From: Bacteroidaceae bacterium
GTDB lineage: Bacteria; Bacteroidota; Bacteroidia; Bacteroidales; Bacteroidaceae
Assembly: GCA_017535725.1 (NCBI GenBank)
Contig: JAFXTO010000055.1
Span: 1-63,251, forward strand
Direction: 5' to 3'
DNA: 63,251 bases
Part shown: one piece after another, positions 1 to 6,361 of the stretch
How the letters are laid out: the number at the start of each line of letters is the position of its first letter
Position numbering within the stretch: position 1 is the first letter of the stretch
Program-made: the position numbers and the translations under genes
The notes under the pieces: generated by a model
Told to the model about the DNA's origin: nothing
Database searches by the model: none
The model's input: the letters and a program-made list of their open reading frames with translations, nothing else

Positions 1-2
1 CC

Positions 3-197
3 GATGAGAACGATGGCGCTGGCCTATGTGCGCCCATCCGGTGCTTGTGGTACGACACGGAGCAGAGTGAGCAATCCACCCAGGACATCCTCAAGAACCG
101 CATCCTGCGGATGATTAACCCACCCTCTACACTCTCCGCTCGAGCTTGCTCGCTTAACCCTTCAAGCGCTCGGCCCAAAGGGACGCTTCACACCTGA
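3..197 (+). pseudogene. 3' fragment of an AAA-type (RepA/AAA_25-like?) ATPase, cut off by the window and probably truncated
   Basis: An open frame enters from the left edge and stops at TGA 195-197. The first 40 or so codons show the codon use of real genes here (C/G-ending ATC, CTC, AAG, AAC, CGC) and encode a segment with LWYDTEQS followed by TQDILKNRILRMI. The strand ending in D-T-E-Q-S resembles the strand after the Walker A region in RepA/AAA_25 ATPases of Bacteroidetes mobile elements, but this is recall from pattern and not proven. From about base 120 the frame runs into CTCGAGCTTGCTCGCTT, intergenic repeat text that recurs near 1990-2010, so the natural C-terminus seems lost. Bases 198-281 hold no gene. 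Confidence 0.38.
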
Positions 198-281
198 AGA
201 ACTCTACACTCTAAACACTAAACTAATTCAGCGCCAGCCCTCTGCGTCTTCCGCAGCGCAGGAACCCAACATACCCCCCAA

Positions 282-692
282 TTATATATTCATCTTCTCC
301 TTGGCGAGATTCGTCACACAAATAATAAAGTCCTCTGTAGGTTGTACTTGTGGAGCAACATCTTCTTCTGTCAAATCAAAATGATCATCATAATCACCTG
401 TAAGACGCATCGTGAAGAGTTTACGGAACAACTTTCCCTTCTCTATAGGCAATATTCCTGTCTTAATAAAATGGAAGCCAAATTGACCTATGCAACCATC
501 ATGGCTTTTGGTTTGTATTCCATGAGCTATGAGCAATGCTGATGCAGCATAATAAGCAGCATAATATAACCGATTTGCCGTTACCTCAAGACAATGAATT
601 TGAAGATTCTTCTTCGCTTGATCAAGAGCAATGAAAGCACGTTCAATGCGATACTTCACCACGTCCACTCTATTTTCCTGACTTAGCCCCAT
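282..692 (-). CDS. HEPN domain protein (toxin partner of MNT/HEPN pair)
   Basis: This 136-residue protein has the HEPN fold signature of the UPF0332/PF05168 type: ANRLYYAAYYAASALLIAHG in the N-terminal half, then SHDGCIGQFGFHFIKTG, and a late RLTGDYDD segment matching the R..x..DY motif near the proposed RNase site. HEPN proteins of this class are usually RNases held in check by a minimal nucleotidyltransferase that modifies them near the R-x-DY motif. Its start overlaps the end of the nucleotidyltransferase gene by 10 bp, so the two are translationally coupled. Family assignment is firm; toxin activity is inference from related pairs. Confidence 0.85.
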   Translation of the reverse strand: MGLSQENRVDVVKYRIERAFIALDQAKKNLQIHCLEVTANRLYYAAYYAASALLIAHGIQTKSHDGCIGQFGFHFIKTGILPIEKGKLFRKLFTMRLTGDYDDHFDLTEEDVAPQVQPTEDFIICVTNLAKEKMNI

Positions 693-1012
693 AGTTTTAT
701 TCCATCTTCAGTTACGTTCTCTACAAAGGGAGTTGCAGAACGACGTTTCCAATCGTTCTTGGTATAGAGTATTGTATTAATATTCTCATTGAATTCCAAT
801 CCTCTTTCCCAAAGAGGATATCCGAAATCATCAATATCCTGGGACGTCACCCGATCCTTATCCAGGAGTATCAACACATCCCAATCGGAACCGTCGTGGG
901 CATCGCCACGGGCCTGCGATCCGAAAAGGATGACTTCTGAGCCCTCAGGTACTATGCTTCTGGCTGTATCTGTTATGGCTTGGAGAATCAGTTTACGCCT
1001 TGCTTTTGTCAT
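683..1012 (-). CDS. MNT-type nucleotidyltransferase (antitoxin of MNT/HEPN pair)
   Basis: A 109-residue minimal nucleotidyltransferase (PF01909). The diagnostic motif GSQARGDAHDGSDWDVLIL carries the GS and the D-x-D metal ligands, so the catalytic core looks intact. Partners of this type AMPylate or otherwise block a HEPN RNase. It is the first gene of a two-gene operon and overlaps the HEPN gene by 10 bp. A consensus Bacteroidetes promoter lies 20-50 bp upstream, which predicts a very short leader of about 15 nt. The pair sits alone between repeat-rich non-coding stretches, which fits horizontal movement. Confidence 0.88.
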   Translation of the reverse strand: MTKARRKLILQAITDTARSIVPEGSEVILFGSQARGDAHDGSDWDVLILLDKDRVTSQDIDDFGYPLWERGLEFNENINTILYTKNDWKRRSATPFVENVTEDGIKLWG

Positions 1013-1031
1013 TGTAGTATACGATTTCGCC

Positions 1032-1063
1032 GCAAAGGTATGCCTTTTCTTCTAAACCACCAA
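1032..1063 (-). promoter_or_regulatory. Bacteroidetes-type promoter of the MNT/HEPN operon
   Basis: On the minus strand TTTGG (TTG at 1063-1061) is followed after 20 nt by TACCTTTGC (1040-1032), an exact match to the -33/-7 consensus of the Bacteroidetes primary sigma factor. The start codon of the nucleotidyltransferase is 20 bp downstream. Confidence 0.8.
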
Positions 1064-1140
1064 ATTTTCAATGATTTTTCTTTGTGAGTTTGTGAGTTTT
1101 ACTAATTAACTTATAATCTCATAAACTCAAAAACTTATAT

Positions 1141-1232
1141 TTTCAACGCAGAATCGCAGAGGCGCGGATATTTTTCGAGACTTTTCTGGGTGTACTCAGA
1201 GCAATGCAGTTGACGCTGTCGCGTGAGGCCGC
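1141..1232. repeat. Dispersed intergenic repeat, copy 1 (CAACGCAGAATCGCAGAG family)
   Basis: A stretch of about 92 bp that runs from TTTCAACGCAGAATCGCAGA to GCGTGAGGCCGC and recurs nearly unchanged at 1543-1634. The opening text recurs again at the right edge of the window. There is no conserved reading frame between copies. Bases 1064-1140 are AT-rich text with GAGTTTGTGAGTTT tandem words and hold no gene. Confidence 0.75.
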
Positions 1233-1455
1233 GAATAATCACAGCGCTGCGCGGGCTGTGATTGGGGAGGTCGCAGAGAATCTCACAGGATATAATCTCA
1301 TTGCAATCAAAGGAATGAACAAAAACCGAAAAAACACCATCTGGAAGGCTTTAGGCTCTATGATCCTTGAGTCTCATCAGCCCCTCCATCACTGAAAGCG
1401 AGCTTTCTGATTGCGGCTCTAATGATTCTCTCACTACGTGCAAAACCCTTCCGAT

Positions 1456-1542
1456 GGAAAAAACAACGCTTCGCTCAAAAACAAGCCTGCGCGATGCAGT
1501 TGGCTGTGCAATGTATGTTGGCTGCGCGATGTGGGGATGGTT
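1456..1542. repeat. Module shared with 61320-61356 and 63165-63228
   Basis: It begins GGAAAAAACAACGCTTCGCT and continues CAAAAACAAGCCTGCG. The first 36 bases match 61321-61356 with one difference. The later part (GATGCAGTTGGCTG..TTGGCTGCGCG) matches the last 80 bases of the window in the same order and leads in both places into CAACGCAGAATCGCAGAGCC. Bases 1233-1455 show only weaker similarity to these families, including the GAAAGC-GA-GCTTTC hairpin near 1396, and no gene. Confidence 0.65.
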
Positions 1543-1871
1543 TTTCAACGCAGAATCGCAGAGCCGCGGATATTTTTCGAGACATTGCTGGGTGTACTCA
1601 GAGCATTGCAGTTGACGCTGTCGCGTGAGGCCGCTGAAGCAGTGGGAACGCTGCGCGGGTTCCCGCTGCGCGGAGGGCGCAGAGGCCTTCGGGGTGACAT
1701 AAAGCGAATACTGTCTTCAAAGAAAATCTCAGCGTGTTCTGCAGAGCACAAACCTTGGCGCTTGCGCCGTTTGTGCGCCTTCTGCGTACTCACGCGACAG
1801 CGTCAACGGACTTGCATTTCTGTGTACTCTCACTTGCAGAACCTCTGCGCCTTTGCGTCTCTGCGTTTAAG
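1543..1871. repeat. Intergenic element with terminal inverted repeats
   Basis: The left end TTTCAACGCAGAATCGCAGA is matched in inverted, imperfect form by the right end GCGTCTCTGCGTTTAA (about 1853-1871). Inside, an exact 18-bp inverted repeat, TTGACGCTGTCGCGTGAG (1612-1629) and its complement (1789-1806), spans 195 bp. Several shorter palindromes (GGCGCTTGCGCC) lie between the arms. No frame carries recognizable protein. The architecture resembles a MITE-like or structured-RNA element. Bases 1872-2062 hold CTCTAAACTC words and CTCGAGCTTGC repeats and no gene. Confidence 0.7.
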
Positions 1872-2062
1872 ATATACCGGCAAACCAGAAGTTAGTAAAA
1901 AGAACTGTGTTTTTACTGTTTTTGTCTTAATTAAACTCTAAACTCCTCCGCTCGACCTTTGGTCGCTCATTCGAGCTTGCGAGTCTTGAGCGCTCGAGCT
2001 TGCTCGCTTGATACTTCAAGAATTTTCAATATTTCAATATTTCAATTTTCAACTACCCAATC

Positions 2063-2347
2063 TCACGGCTCGCCGAGATAATCGATGATGTAGCGGACCT
2101 GGAGGCTGGTGAAAAGCTTCTGGGACTTGCGGTAGCCGCTGCGCAGCAGCATGTCGGTGAGTTCGGGGTTGTGATGGATCCAGTCCATCAGGCGGTTCAC
2201 AGCACCCTGCGGTGTCAGGTTGGGAGCGTAGGCCATCGCCAGCTCCATCTTACTCATCGGGCGCACCTTGAAAGAGCCACCCCCATCCCCTTCCGCCAGG
2301 GCGGGGTGATTGCTAGCGCGGTCTGAAGAATTTGTTTCTTTAATCAT
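2063..2347 (-). CDS. DUF4248 domain-containing protein
   Basis: A 94-residue protein. The conserved part is residues 27-94 (FKVRPMSKMELAMAYAPN, then a W-containing helix NRLMDWIHHNPEL and a C-terminal LTSLQVRYIIDYLGEP-like end), the pattern of DUF4248, a Bacteroidales family of about 75 residues. Its biochemical role is unknown; relatives often sit beside ATPase/primase-like genes of mobile elements, consistent with the broken ATPase fragment at the window edge. Residues 1-26 are low-complexity (GDGGG) and vary in the family. A consensus promoter lies about 70 bp upstream. Confidence 0.8.
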   Translation of the reverse strand: MIKETNSSDRASNHPALAEGDGGGSFKVRPMSKMELAMAYAPNLTPQGAVNRLMDWIHHNPELTDMLLRSGYRKSQKLFTSLQVRYIIDYLGEP

Positions 2348-2418
2348 TGCTTTGCAGAATCGTTAAACATGAAACGTTAAACATAAAGCTACGGCCAAAA
2401 TCCGTGCTCTAATTTTCT

Positions 2419-2450
2419 GCAAAGATACTCATTTTTATTGAATTATGCAA
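2419..2450 (-). promoter_or_regulatory. Promoter of the DUF4248 gene with a 5'-proximal stem-loop
   Basis: Minus strand TTG (2450-2448), 20 nt, TATCTTTGC (2427-2419). The transcript should start near 2413 and begins with AGCACGG-loop-CCGTAGCT, a short stem-loop at the very 5' end. Two direct GTTTAACG words follow before the start codon. Confidence 0.72.
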
Positions 2451-2545
2451 TTATTTCGGCGATTATTTTTTTTGCTAAAAAAGGAGTTTGGAGTGTAGAG
2501 CAGTGGAGAGTTTATAAGTTGTTGAGTTATTTAGTTGTTGAGAGT

Positions 2546-2758
2546 TTAAAGTGCAGAAATGGTAATTAGATCTCCTATACTCGGTTTATCCATCGGGAAA
2601 TGTTCCTTCTCATAATCTATGACAATGTCTGACATCATAGACAATTCCACAGCATTGGGATCCGTGGAAGGAGTCTCGTCCGTCACAAGAGGCAATAAAT
2701 CTTCTATGCGATTTAATGCAAACTCATATTGCTCCTTAGTTATTCTTAGCATACCCAC
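2546..2758 (-). pseudogene. HigA-like antitoxin N-terminal fragment lacking the HTH
   Basis: A 70-residue frame matches the N-terminal region of HigA/HTH-type antitoxins from Bacteroidetes: ITKEQYEFALNRIEDLLPLV, then DPNAVELSMMSDIVIDYEKE and HFPMDKPSIGDLI. In full-length relatives the Cro/C1-type helix-turn-helix follows directly after this point. Here the frame ends in ISAL-stop within five residues, and no HTH-coding sequence is seen downstream before 2348. No HigB toxin gene is adjacent. It may be a remnant or a naturally short protein that binds a partner but not DNA; I favour a remnant. Confidence 0.6.
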
Positions 2759-2810
2759 TTTGCTTTATTGTCTTTTTCAACTCTCATCTTTCATCTCTAA
2801 ACCAATCAAA

Positions 2811-2900
2811 AGGAAAAGAAGATACGGATCTTAGGGCGCTAAGAACCTAATCTTATCCCGGGAAGATACGTATCTTATCCCCATAAGATTAGTATCTGCG
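2811..2900. repeat. Palindrome cluster downstream of the AAA ATPase gene
   Basis: About 90 bp made of overlapping palindromes: TTAGGGCGCTAA (2831-2842), CCCGGG (2858-2863), the perfect AAGATACGTATCTT (2863-2876), and direct and inverted copies of CTTATCC and AAGATAC. It forms the 3' flank of the ATPase gene. It could act as a terminator-like or mRNA-stabilizing structure, but there is no T-run. Confidence 0.55.
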
Positions 2901-2904
2901 AAAA

Positions 2905-4224
2905 TTACATATCATCCATACATAGCCCGGCCTGACTCACTTCGTACTTCCCGTACTCGCCTGTGACCTCCATGAACCGCTGCACTTTCTCATTCAGCAT
3001 ATTCATGTCCAGTTCACTGCGCTGACGTTTCACCTCATAGAATGTTACACGCCTCTCCAGGTCATCAACTGCAATGATATCAACCTCATGTTCCCCCTTG
3101 CGATCCCACCAGCTATCAATATGCGTAAACTGTCCGCCCTCCTTCATCACGTCCTTGAACCAGCGTTCCAGTACTTTACCGCTATAGGTCTCGTAGTCAC
3201 GCCTCACAATCTCTGCCAACTTGCCATAGGCATTCGCCTCAATGAAATAATTGTACTTGTAGATGAAGCGGAACCAGAACTGCAGGAAGAGGTCGTTGAT
3301 GGCATATACAATATTCTTGTTGGCCGATTTCTGAAACATGGGTTTATTCTTGGCTATGAGACCATAGTCATTTTCCAACCTGGTCATGTAGCCCGACACC
3401 TCGGAATGCAGTATTCCCTCGATGTCCCCACGTGTGTTATGTCCCGTAGCTATCAGCTTCAAGATGTCGAAGTATCGTCCGTAGTCTCGACCGAACTCGC
3501 CTATCAGCATACTCTTCCCTTCGTAGAGGAAGTAAGAGTTCTTGGCAACGATGCGTTCCAGCATCTTTTGCGCTGTGGTAGCATCCGCATCCATCAACAG
3601 CTCCACGTATTTGGCCACGCCTCCTGTATAGGTATATAGTGCCAGCAAATCCTCCTTGCCGTACATCGGGTTGTGATATTCCAGGATCTCCTTTACCACT
3701 GAAGGAGTGAAGGGTTCTATCTTCAGGAATTCCGTCTGACGTCCATACAGGGGTTCCTTTTTGTCGCGGAACAGCTTGGTCATCATCGAATAGACTGATC
3801 CACAAACTATCAGGTTTATTTTCGACTCACCCTTCTTCTTGTCCCATATCTTCTGCATCTGCGAGAAGATGGCACTATTAACCCGACTGAAATCTTGGAA
3901 CTCATCTATCAGTAGTGTCAATGGCCTGCTTTTCGACAAATCCATCACATAGTCGAAGATGTCTGCAAACCGTTCCACCTTACCCAAAATAGGGATCTGC
4001 AATACAGAAGTCAGTTCTTCCATAAACTCTTCACACAGCACACTCTCTGTGCTCCTGGTCACAAAGAAATACAGCATCGCTTCGTCCTCGTAAGCTTTCA
4101 TCACGAGCGATGTCTTGCCGATGCGCCTACGTCCGGTCAGTACCGTAAACTGAGCGGACCTGTGCGAGAGTTTTCTTATCTCTTGCAACTTTCCTATTTC
4201 ATATTCCCTGTCTAAAAACCTCAT
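2905..4224 (-). CDS. AAA ATPase of the ATPase_2/DUF234 family
   Basis: About 439 residues when started at the ATG at 4224, which gives the usual N-terminus MRFLDREYEIGKL; an in-frame GTG at 4251 would add nine residues and begins inside a palindrome. Walker A is GRRRIGKTSLV (about residues 29-39) and the Walker B-like strand is LTLLIDEFQDF. The C-terminal third (from about WFRFIYKYN to YEVKRQRSELD) matches the DUF234/PD-(D/E)xK-like domain, with the E-V-D-I..YEVK nuclease-type residues present. Such proteins are abundant in Bacteroidetes and archaea; cellular role is unsettled, with STAND-like or defence functions suggested. It is transcribed alone. Confidence 0.85.
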   Translation of the reverse strand: MRFLDREYEIGKLQEIRKLSHRSAQFTVLTGRRRIGKTSLVMKAYEDEAMLYFFVTRSTESVLCEEFMEELTSVLQIPILGKVERFADIFDYVMDLSKSRPLTLLIDEFQDFSRVNSAIFSQMQKIWDKKKGESKINLIVCGSVYSMMTKLFRDKKEPLYGRQTEFLKIEPFTPSVVKEILEYHNPMYGKEDLLALYTYTGGVAKYVELLMDADATTAQKMLERIVAKNSYFLYEGKSMLIGEFGRDYGRYFDILKLIATGHNTRGDIEGILHSEVSGYMTRLENDYGLIAKNKPMFQKSANKNIVYAINDLFLQFWFRFIYKYNYFIEANAYGKLAEIVRRDYETYSGKVLERWFKDVMKEGGQFTHIDSWWDRKGEHEVDIIAVDDLERRVTFYEVKRQRSELDMNMLNEKVQRFMEVTGEYGKYEVSQAGLCMDDM

Positions 4225-4250
4225 ATTCTTTAGTTTACAATCGAACTCCA

Positions 4251-4306
4251 CAGTTCGGAACTGTCAATTTCGATGCAAAAGTACTGATATTCTTCTGAAT
4301 CGCCAA
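4251..4306 (-). promoter_or_regulatory. Promoter and palindromic operator candidate for the AAA ATPase
   Basis: Minus strand TTG (4306-4304), 20 nt, TACTTTTGC (4283-4275). Immediately downstream of the predicted start lies CAGTTCCGAACTG (4263-4251), a perfect 6+1+6 palindrome on DNA and a stem-loop in the mRNA. It could be a repressor site or a leader hairpin. Confidence 0.65.
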
Positions 4307-4364
4307 AAGAAAAATGTACTTTTTTTCAAGAAAGACAAATGAAAGAATGAAAAAAGGGGAAAAA

Positions 4365-4712
4365 ACACCGGACTTCGTCCTGAAAAACGAGCCTGCGGTC
4401 TGTATCCGATTATCCTATGATATACTCAATTCCATAGTTTGCAAGAGGACTTGTGTTTTTCAGTGTAGCGATAGCGGAACGATGTTCTCCAAGTGTGGAG
4501 CACGGGGTTAATCTTTCAGCGGAAGTTCGTTGCCGATGGCAATATCACCGGATCTAGTTTTAGACCAGAGACTGATGAGGTGGATGAAGTGGACGTGAAA
4601 GCTCGCTTTCAAACGGGCACAACATACAACTCATCAAATCAGATATTAAAAATATCGGATTTTGATATTGGCAGAGGGTTTTTTATTGTTTTTGTCTTAA
4701 ATACACTCTAAA
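4365..4712. repeat. Hairpin-dense dispersed intergenic element, copy 1
   Basis: This stretch aligns in order with 61321-61660: GCCTGCGG..TATCC, GCAAGAGGACTTGTGTTTTT, the core GTTCTCCAAGTGTGGAGCAC with GGAAGTTCGTTGCCGA (4484-4535), a GAAAGCTCGCTTTC hairpin, and a closing GTTTTTGTCTTAAA. Sequence between these anchors differs in the two copies, but short hairpins persist. No conserved reading frame links them. With 4713-4812 it fills the gap between the ATPase and the UpxY-like gene. Confidence 0.7.
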
Positions 4713-4812
4713 CTATTGAACTACTCTAAACTATTGAACTGCTCTAAACTCTCAACTCTACACTCTAAACTTCAAAACTGCTCTAAACACTAAACTCTAA
4801 ACTCTAAACTAA
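4713..4812. repeat. CTCTAAACTATTGAACTA-type short tandem repeats
   Basis: Degenerate tandem words CTCTAAACT and ATTGAACT fill the 100 bp just downstream of the UpxY-like gene. They hold no gene and resemble the other drifting repeats of the window. Confidence 0.7.
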
Positions 4813-4813
4813 T

Positions 4814-5419
4814 CTACAGCCGTACCTTGATAAGGCTGGTGATGGGGACTTTCATGTAGGCGCAGCCGAGGTTTTGGAAGCGGATGCCGACGTAGGTGGA
4901 GTCGTCACCGGGAATGCGGACGATTTGGGCGAGCTCGTTGTGGGCATCGAATCCCAGGACACGGACATGGTCACCGAGGGAGAAGCCGGAGGTGGCAAAG
5001 GCTACCTCGTAATCTTGTTGCCGCAGGATGGACTGCAGGAGCTGCATCTCGGCGTCCGTGACGATGGCGTAGGAGGGTTTATAGTCTTCGACTTTCTTGG
5101 CACGGTCTATCATGAATGCCGTCACGGGGAAGTTCTTAAGGATGTATATCAGTTCCCTCTTTTGGGCACGGATGAAGACCACATTGGTGATGAGCACCCG
5201 CTCCACCACTTTGCGTTCGTTGCGGCGCCAGATGTGTATCTCCGAATGGGTGGCAGCGTATGCCTCGATGCCTGCGGCGAGAAGCTGGTCACGCACCGCC
5301 TTCTCGGCTCGCGAAGCCACAAATCCGACATACCATTTGGGGGCGACGGGTACGCCTTCGGCGCCGTCAGTGGATAGCGCTGGCGTCACGTTCGTGGGTA
5401 TGTCTGATGGGTTTAACAT
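4814..5419 (-). CDS. NusG-like transcription antiterminator (UpxY-type)
   Basis: A 201-residue NusG paralogue. The NGN domain starts at about residue 28 (PKWYVGFVASRAEKAVRDQL) and runs to ILKNFPVTAFMIDRA; a KOW-like C-terminal domain follows (GDHVRVLGFDAHNELAQIV and RFQNLGCAYMKVPI). UpxY proteins act on the leader of their own capsule operon to let RNA polymerase read through. Here no capsule genes follow: the next features are repeats and an AAA ATPase. The first 50 bp overlap the end of an unknown upstream gene, so the two are co-translated. The ATG at 5419 is the only ATG upstream of the NGN core. Family sure, target operon unknown. Confidence 0.85.
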   Translation of the reverse strand: MLNPSDIPTNVTPALSTDGAEGVPVAPKWYVGFVASRAEKAVRDQLLAAGIEAYAATHSEIHIWRRNERKVVERVLITNVVFIRAQKRELIYILKNFPVTAFMIDRAKKVEDYKPSYAIVTDAEMQLLQSILRQQDYEVAFATSGFSLGDHVRVLGFDAHNELAQIVRIPGDDSTYVGIRFQNLGCAYMKVPITSLIKVRL

Positions 5420-6077
5420 TCTGGTTTACAATCTCGGAGGGGGTATGAATAGGAACTTTTCGATGTCCCAGTCCGACATCTGGTGGCGGAGCTGGGCGTG
5501 GCTTGATGACGGCGCGCGCATCCTTCAGAAATTCCGTCAACGGACAGAACCAGTTCTTACGTTGGATGCGGCTCGTCTCGCCCACAAAATCCAGGAGGAT
5601 TTCCTGCCGCTGGGCCAATGGCAGCGTGGTACCTTCGATGAGGATGTCCCGAAGGAGCTGCAACGCCTCGCCCGTGTGGTAGTCGGTATGTTCGGGCTGG
5701 GCCTTCTGCGAAGGATGATCGTCGCGGTACTCCTGATAGGTGACGAGGATGACATAACGGGCGATGGCCACGGCCTGGAGGTCATTGCCCTGTGACTGTT
5801 GCGCACGAGCGTAGGCCATCACCTCGCCGAGGTTACGGTCTATCTGCTCCCAGTCGAGGGCAGAGATATGGAAGCCGGGGTTCGTGAGGGGGCTAACGAA
5901 GCACTGCAGCACTCGGGAGCGGGCGTCGTTGGTCTCGAAACGGCCGAAACGGTCCATGATGACATAGCCCAGGAACGGGTTGGTCAGCGCATACGTATGG
6001 ATATACCGACATATCTCCTCGGGGCTATTTTCCCGGAAGATGCGTTCCAGACGTGATGTGAACTCGCGGGCGTTCAT
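5367..6077 (-). CDS. Hypothetical protein co-encoded with the UpxY-like regulator
   Basis: A 236-residue soluble protein that I do not recognize. It is rich in charged helices (MNAREFTSRLERIFRENSP at the start, later ILIEGTTLPLAQRQEILLDF) and ends in a Pro/His-rich tail (PRPAPPPDVGLGHRK) that lies in the 53-bp overlap with the NusG-like gene. It is not an UpxZ by eye. Position suggests a partner or modulator of the antiterminator. Its leader has a homopolymeric G10 tract and a strong 5' stem-loop. Confidence 0.7.
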   Translation of the reverse strand: MNAREFTSRLERIFRENSPEEICRYIHTYALTNPFLGYVIMDRFGRFETNDARSRVLQCFVSPLTNPGFHISALDWEQIDRNLGEVMAYARAQQSQGNDLQAVAIARYVILVTYQEYRDDHPSQKAQPEHTDYHTGEALQLLRDILIEGTTLPLAQRQEILLDFVGETSRIQRKNWFCPLTEFLKDARAVIKPRPAPPPDVGLGHRKVPIHTPSEIVNQNVKPIRHTHERDASAIH

Positions 6078-6111
6078 TTCGAGACGTATCCTTCTATTTA
6101 CCGTTATACAT

Positions 6112-6184
6112 TTTGTGCGCTTTAGACGGTTACCCCTCTAAAAGCGCACAAAAGTACATATAATTTAACGATTACCCCCCCCCC
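6112..6184 (-). promoter_or_regulatory. Leader hairpin, promoter and G10 tract of the UpxY-like operon
   Basis: On the minus strand TACTTTTG (6156-6149) is a good -7 element. The -33 position, 20 nt upstream, falls inside a run of ten G (6184-6175) and has no TTG. The arms TTGTGCGCTTTTAGA and TCTAAAGCGCACAA (6150-6112) form a 14-15-bp stem with a loop of about 10 nt; most of it lies in the predicted 5' end of the mRNA. Slippage in the G-run would change promoter spacing, so phase variation is possible. Confidence 0.55.
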
Positions 6185-6298
6185 ATTTATTAAACTTTGT
6201 TAAACACGCTTTTCGGAGTTCATTTTCTTGATAAAATCACGTGAAGTGGGGAAAAACAGGCACTCCAAAGCAAAATCATGTCCATTTCACTCAGAAGC

Positions 6299-6331
6299 AA
6301 AAAGAAGCCGCTCGCGGCGCGAGCGGCTTCT
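6299..6331 (-). terminator. Rho-independent terminator of fba
   Basis: A perfect 12-bp stem GAAGCCGCTCGC / GCGAGCGGCTTC (6305-6316 and 6320-6331) with a 3-nt loop, followed in the minus-strand transcript by a run of six U. It starts 31 bp after the fba stop codon. Confidence 0.9.
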
Positions 6332-6361
6332 TAATTAAGGACGATTTTTATGGCTGTCAGC

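Noticed and set aside
1204-1941. Open frames of 60-167 codons in the 1.0-2.0 kb gap
   Set aside because: They follow repeat copies, include no protein motif and are not kept between the copies.
4314-4711. Two small plus-strand frames in the gap before the UpxY-like gene
   Set aside because: They lie in the hairpin-dense repeat, and the other copy of the repeat does not keep the frames.
6112-6150. Invertible promoter (Mpi-type) upstream of the UpxY-like operon
   Set aside because: The inverted arms are only about 10 bp apart, too close to flip a promoter; a hairpin or operator is more likely.
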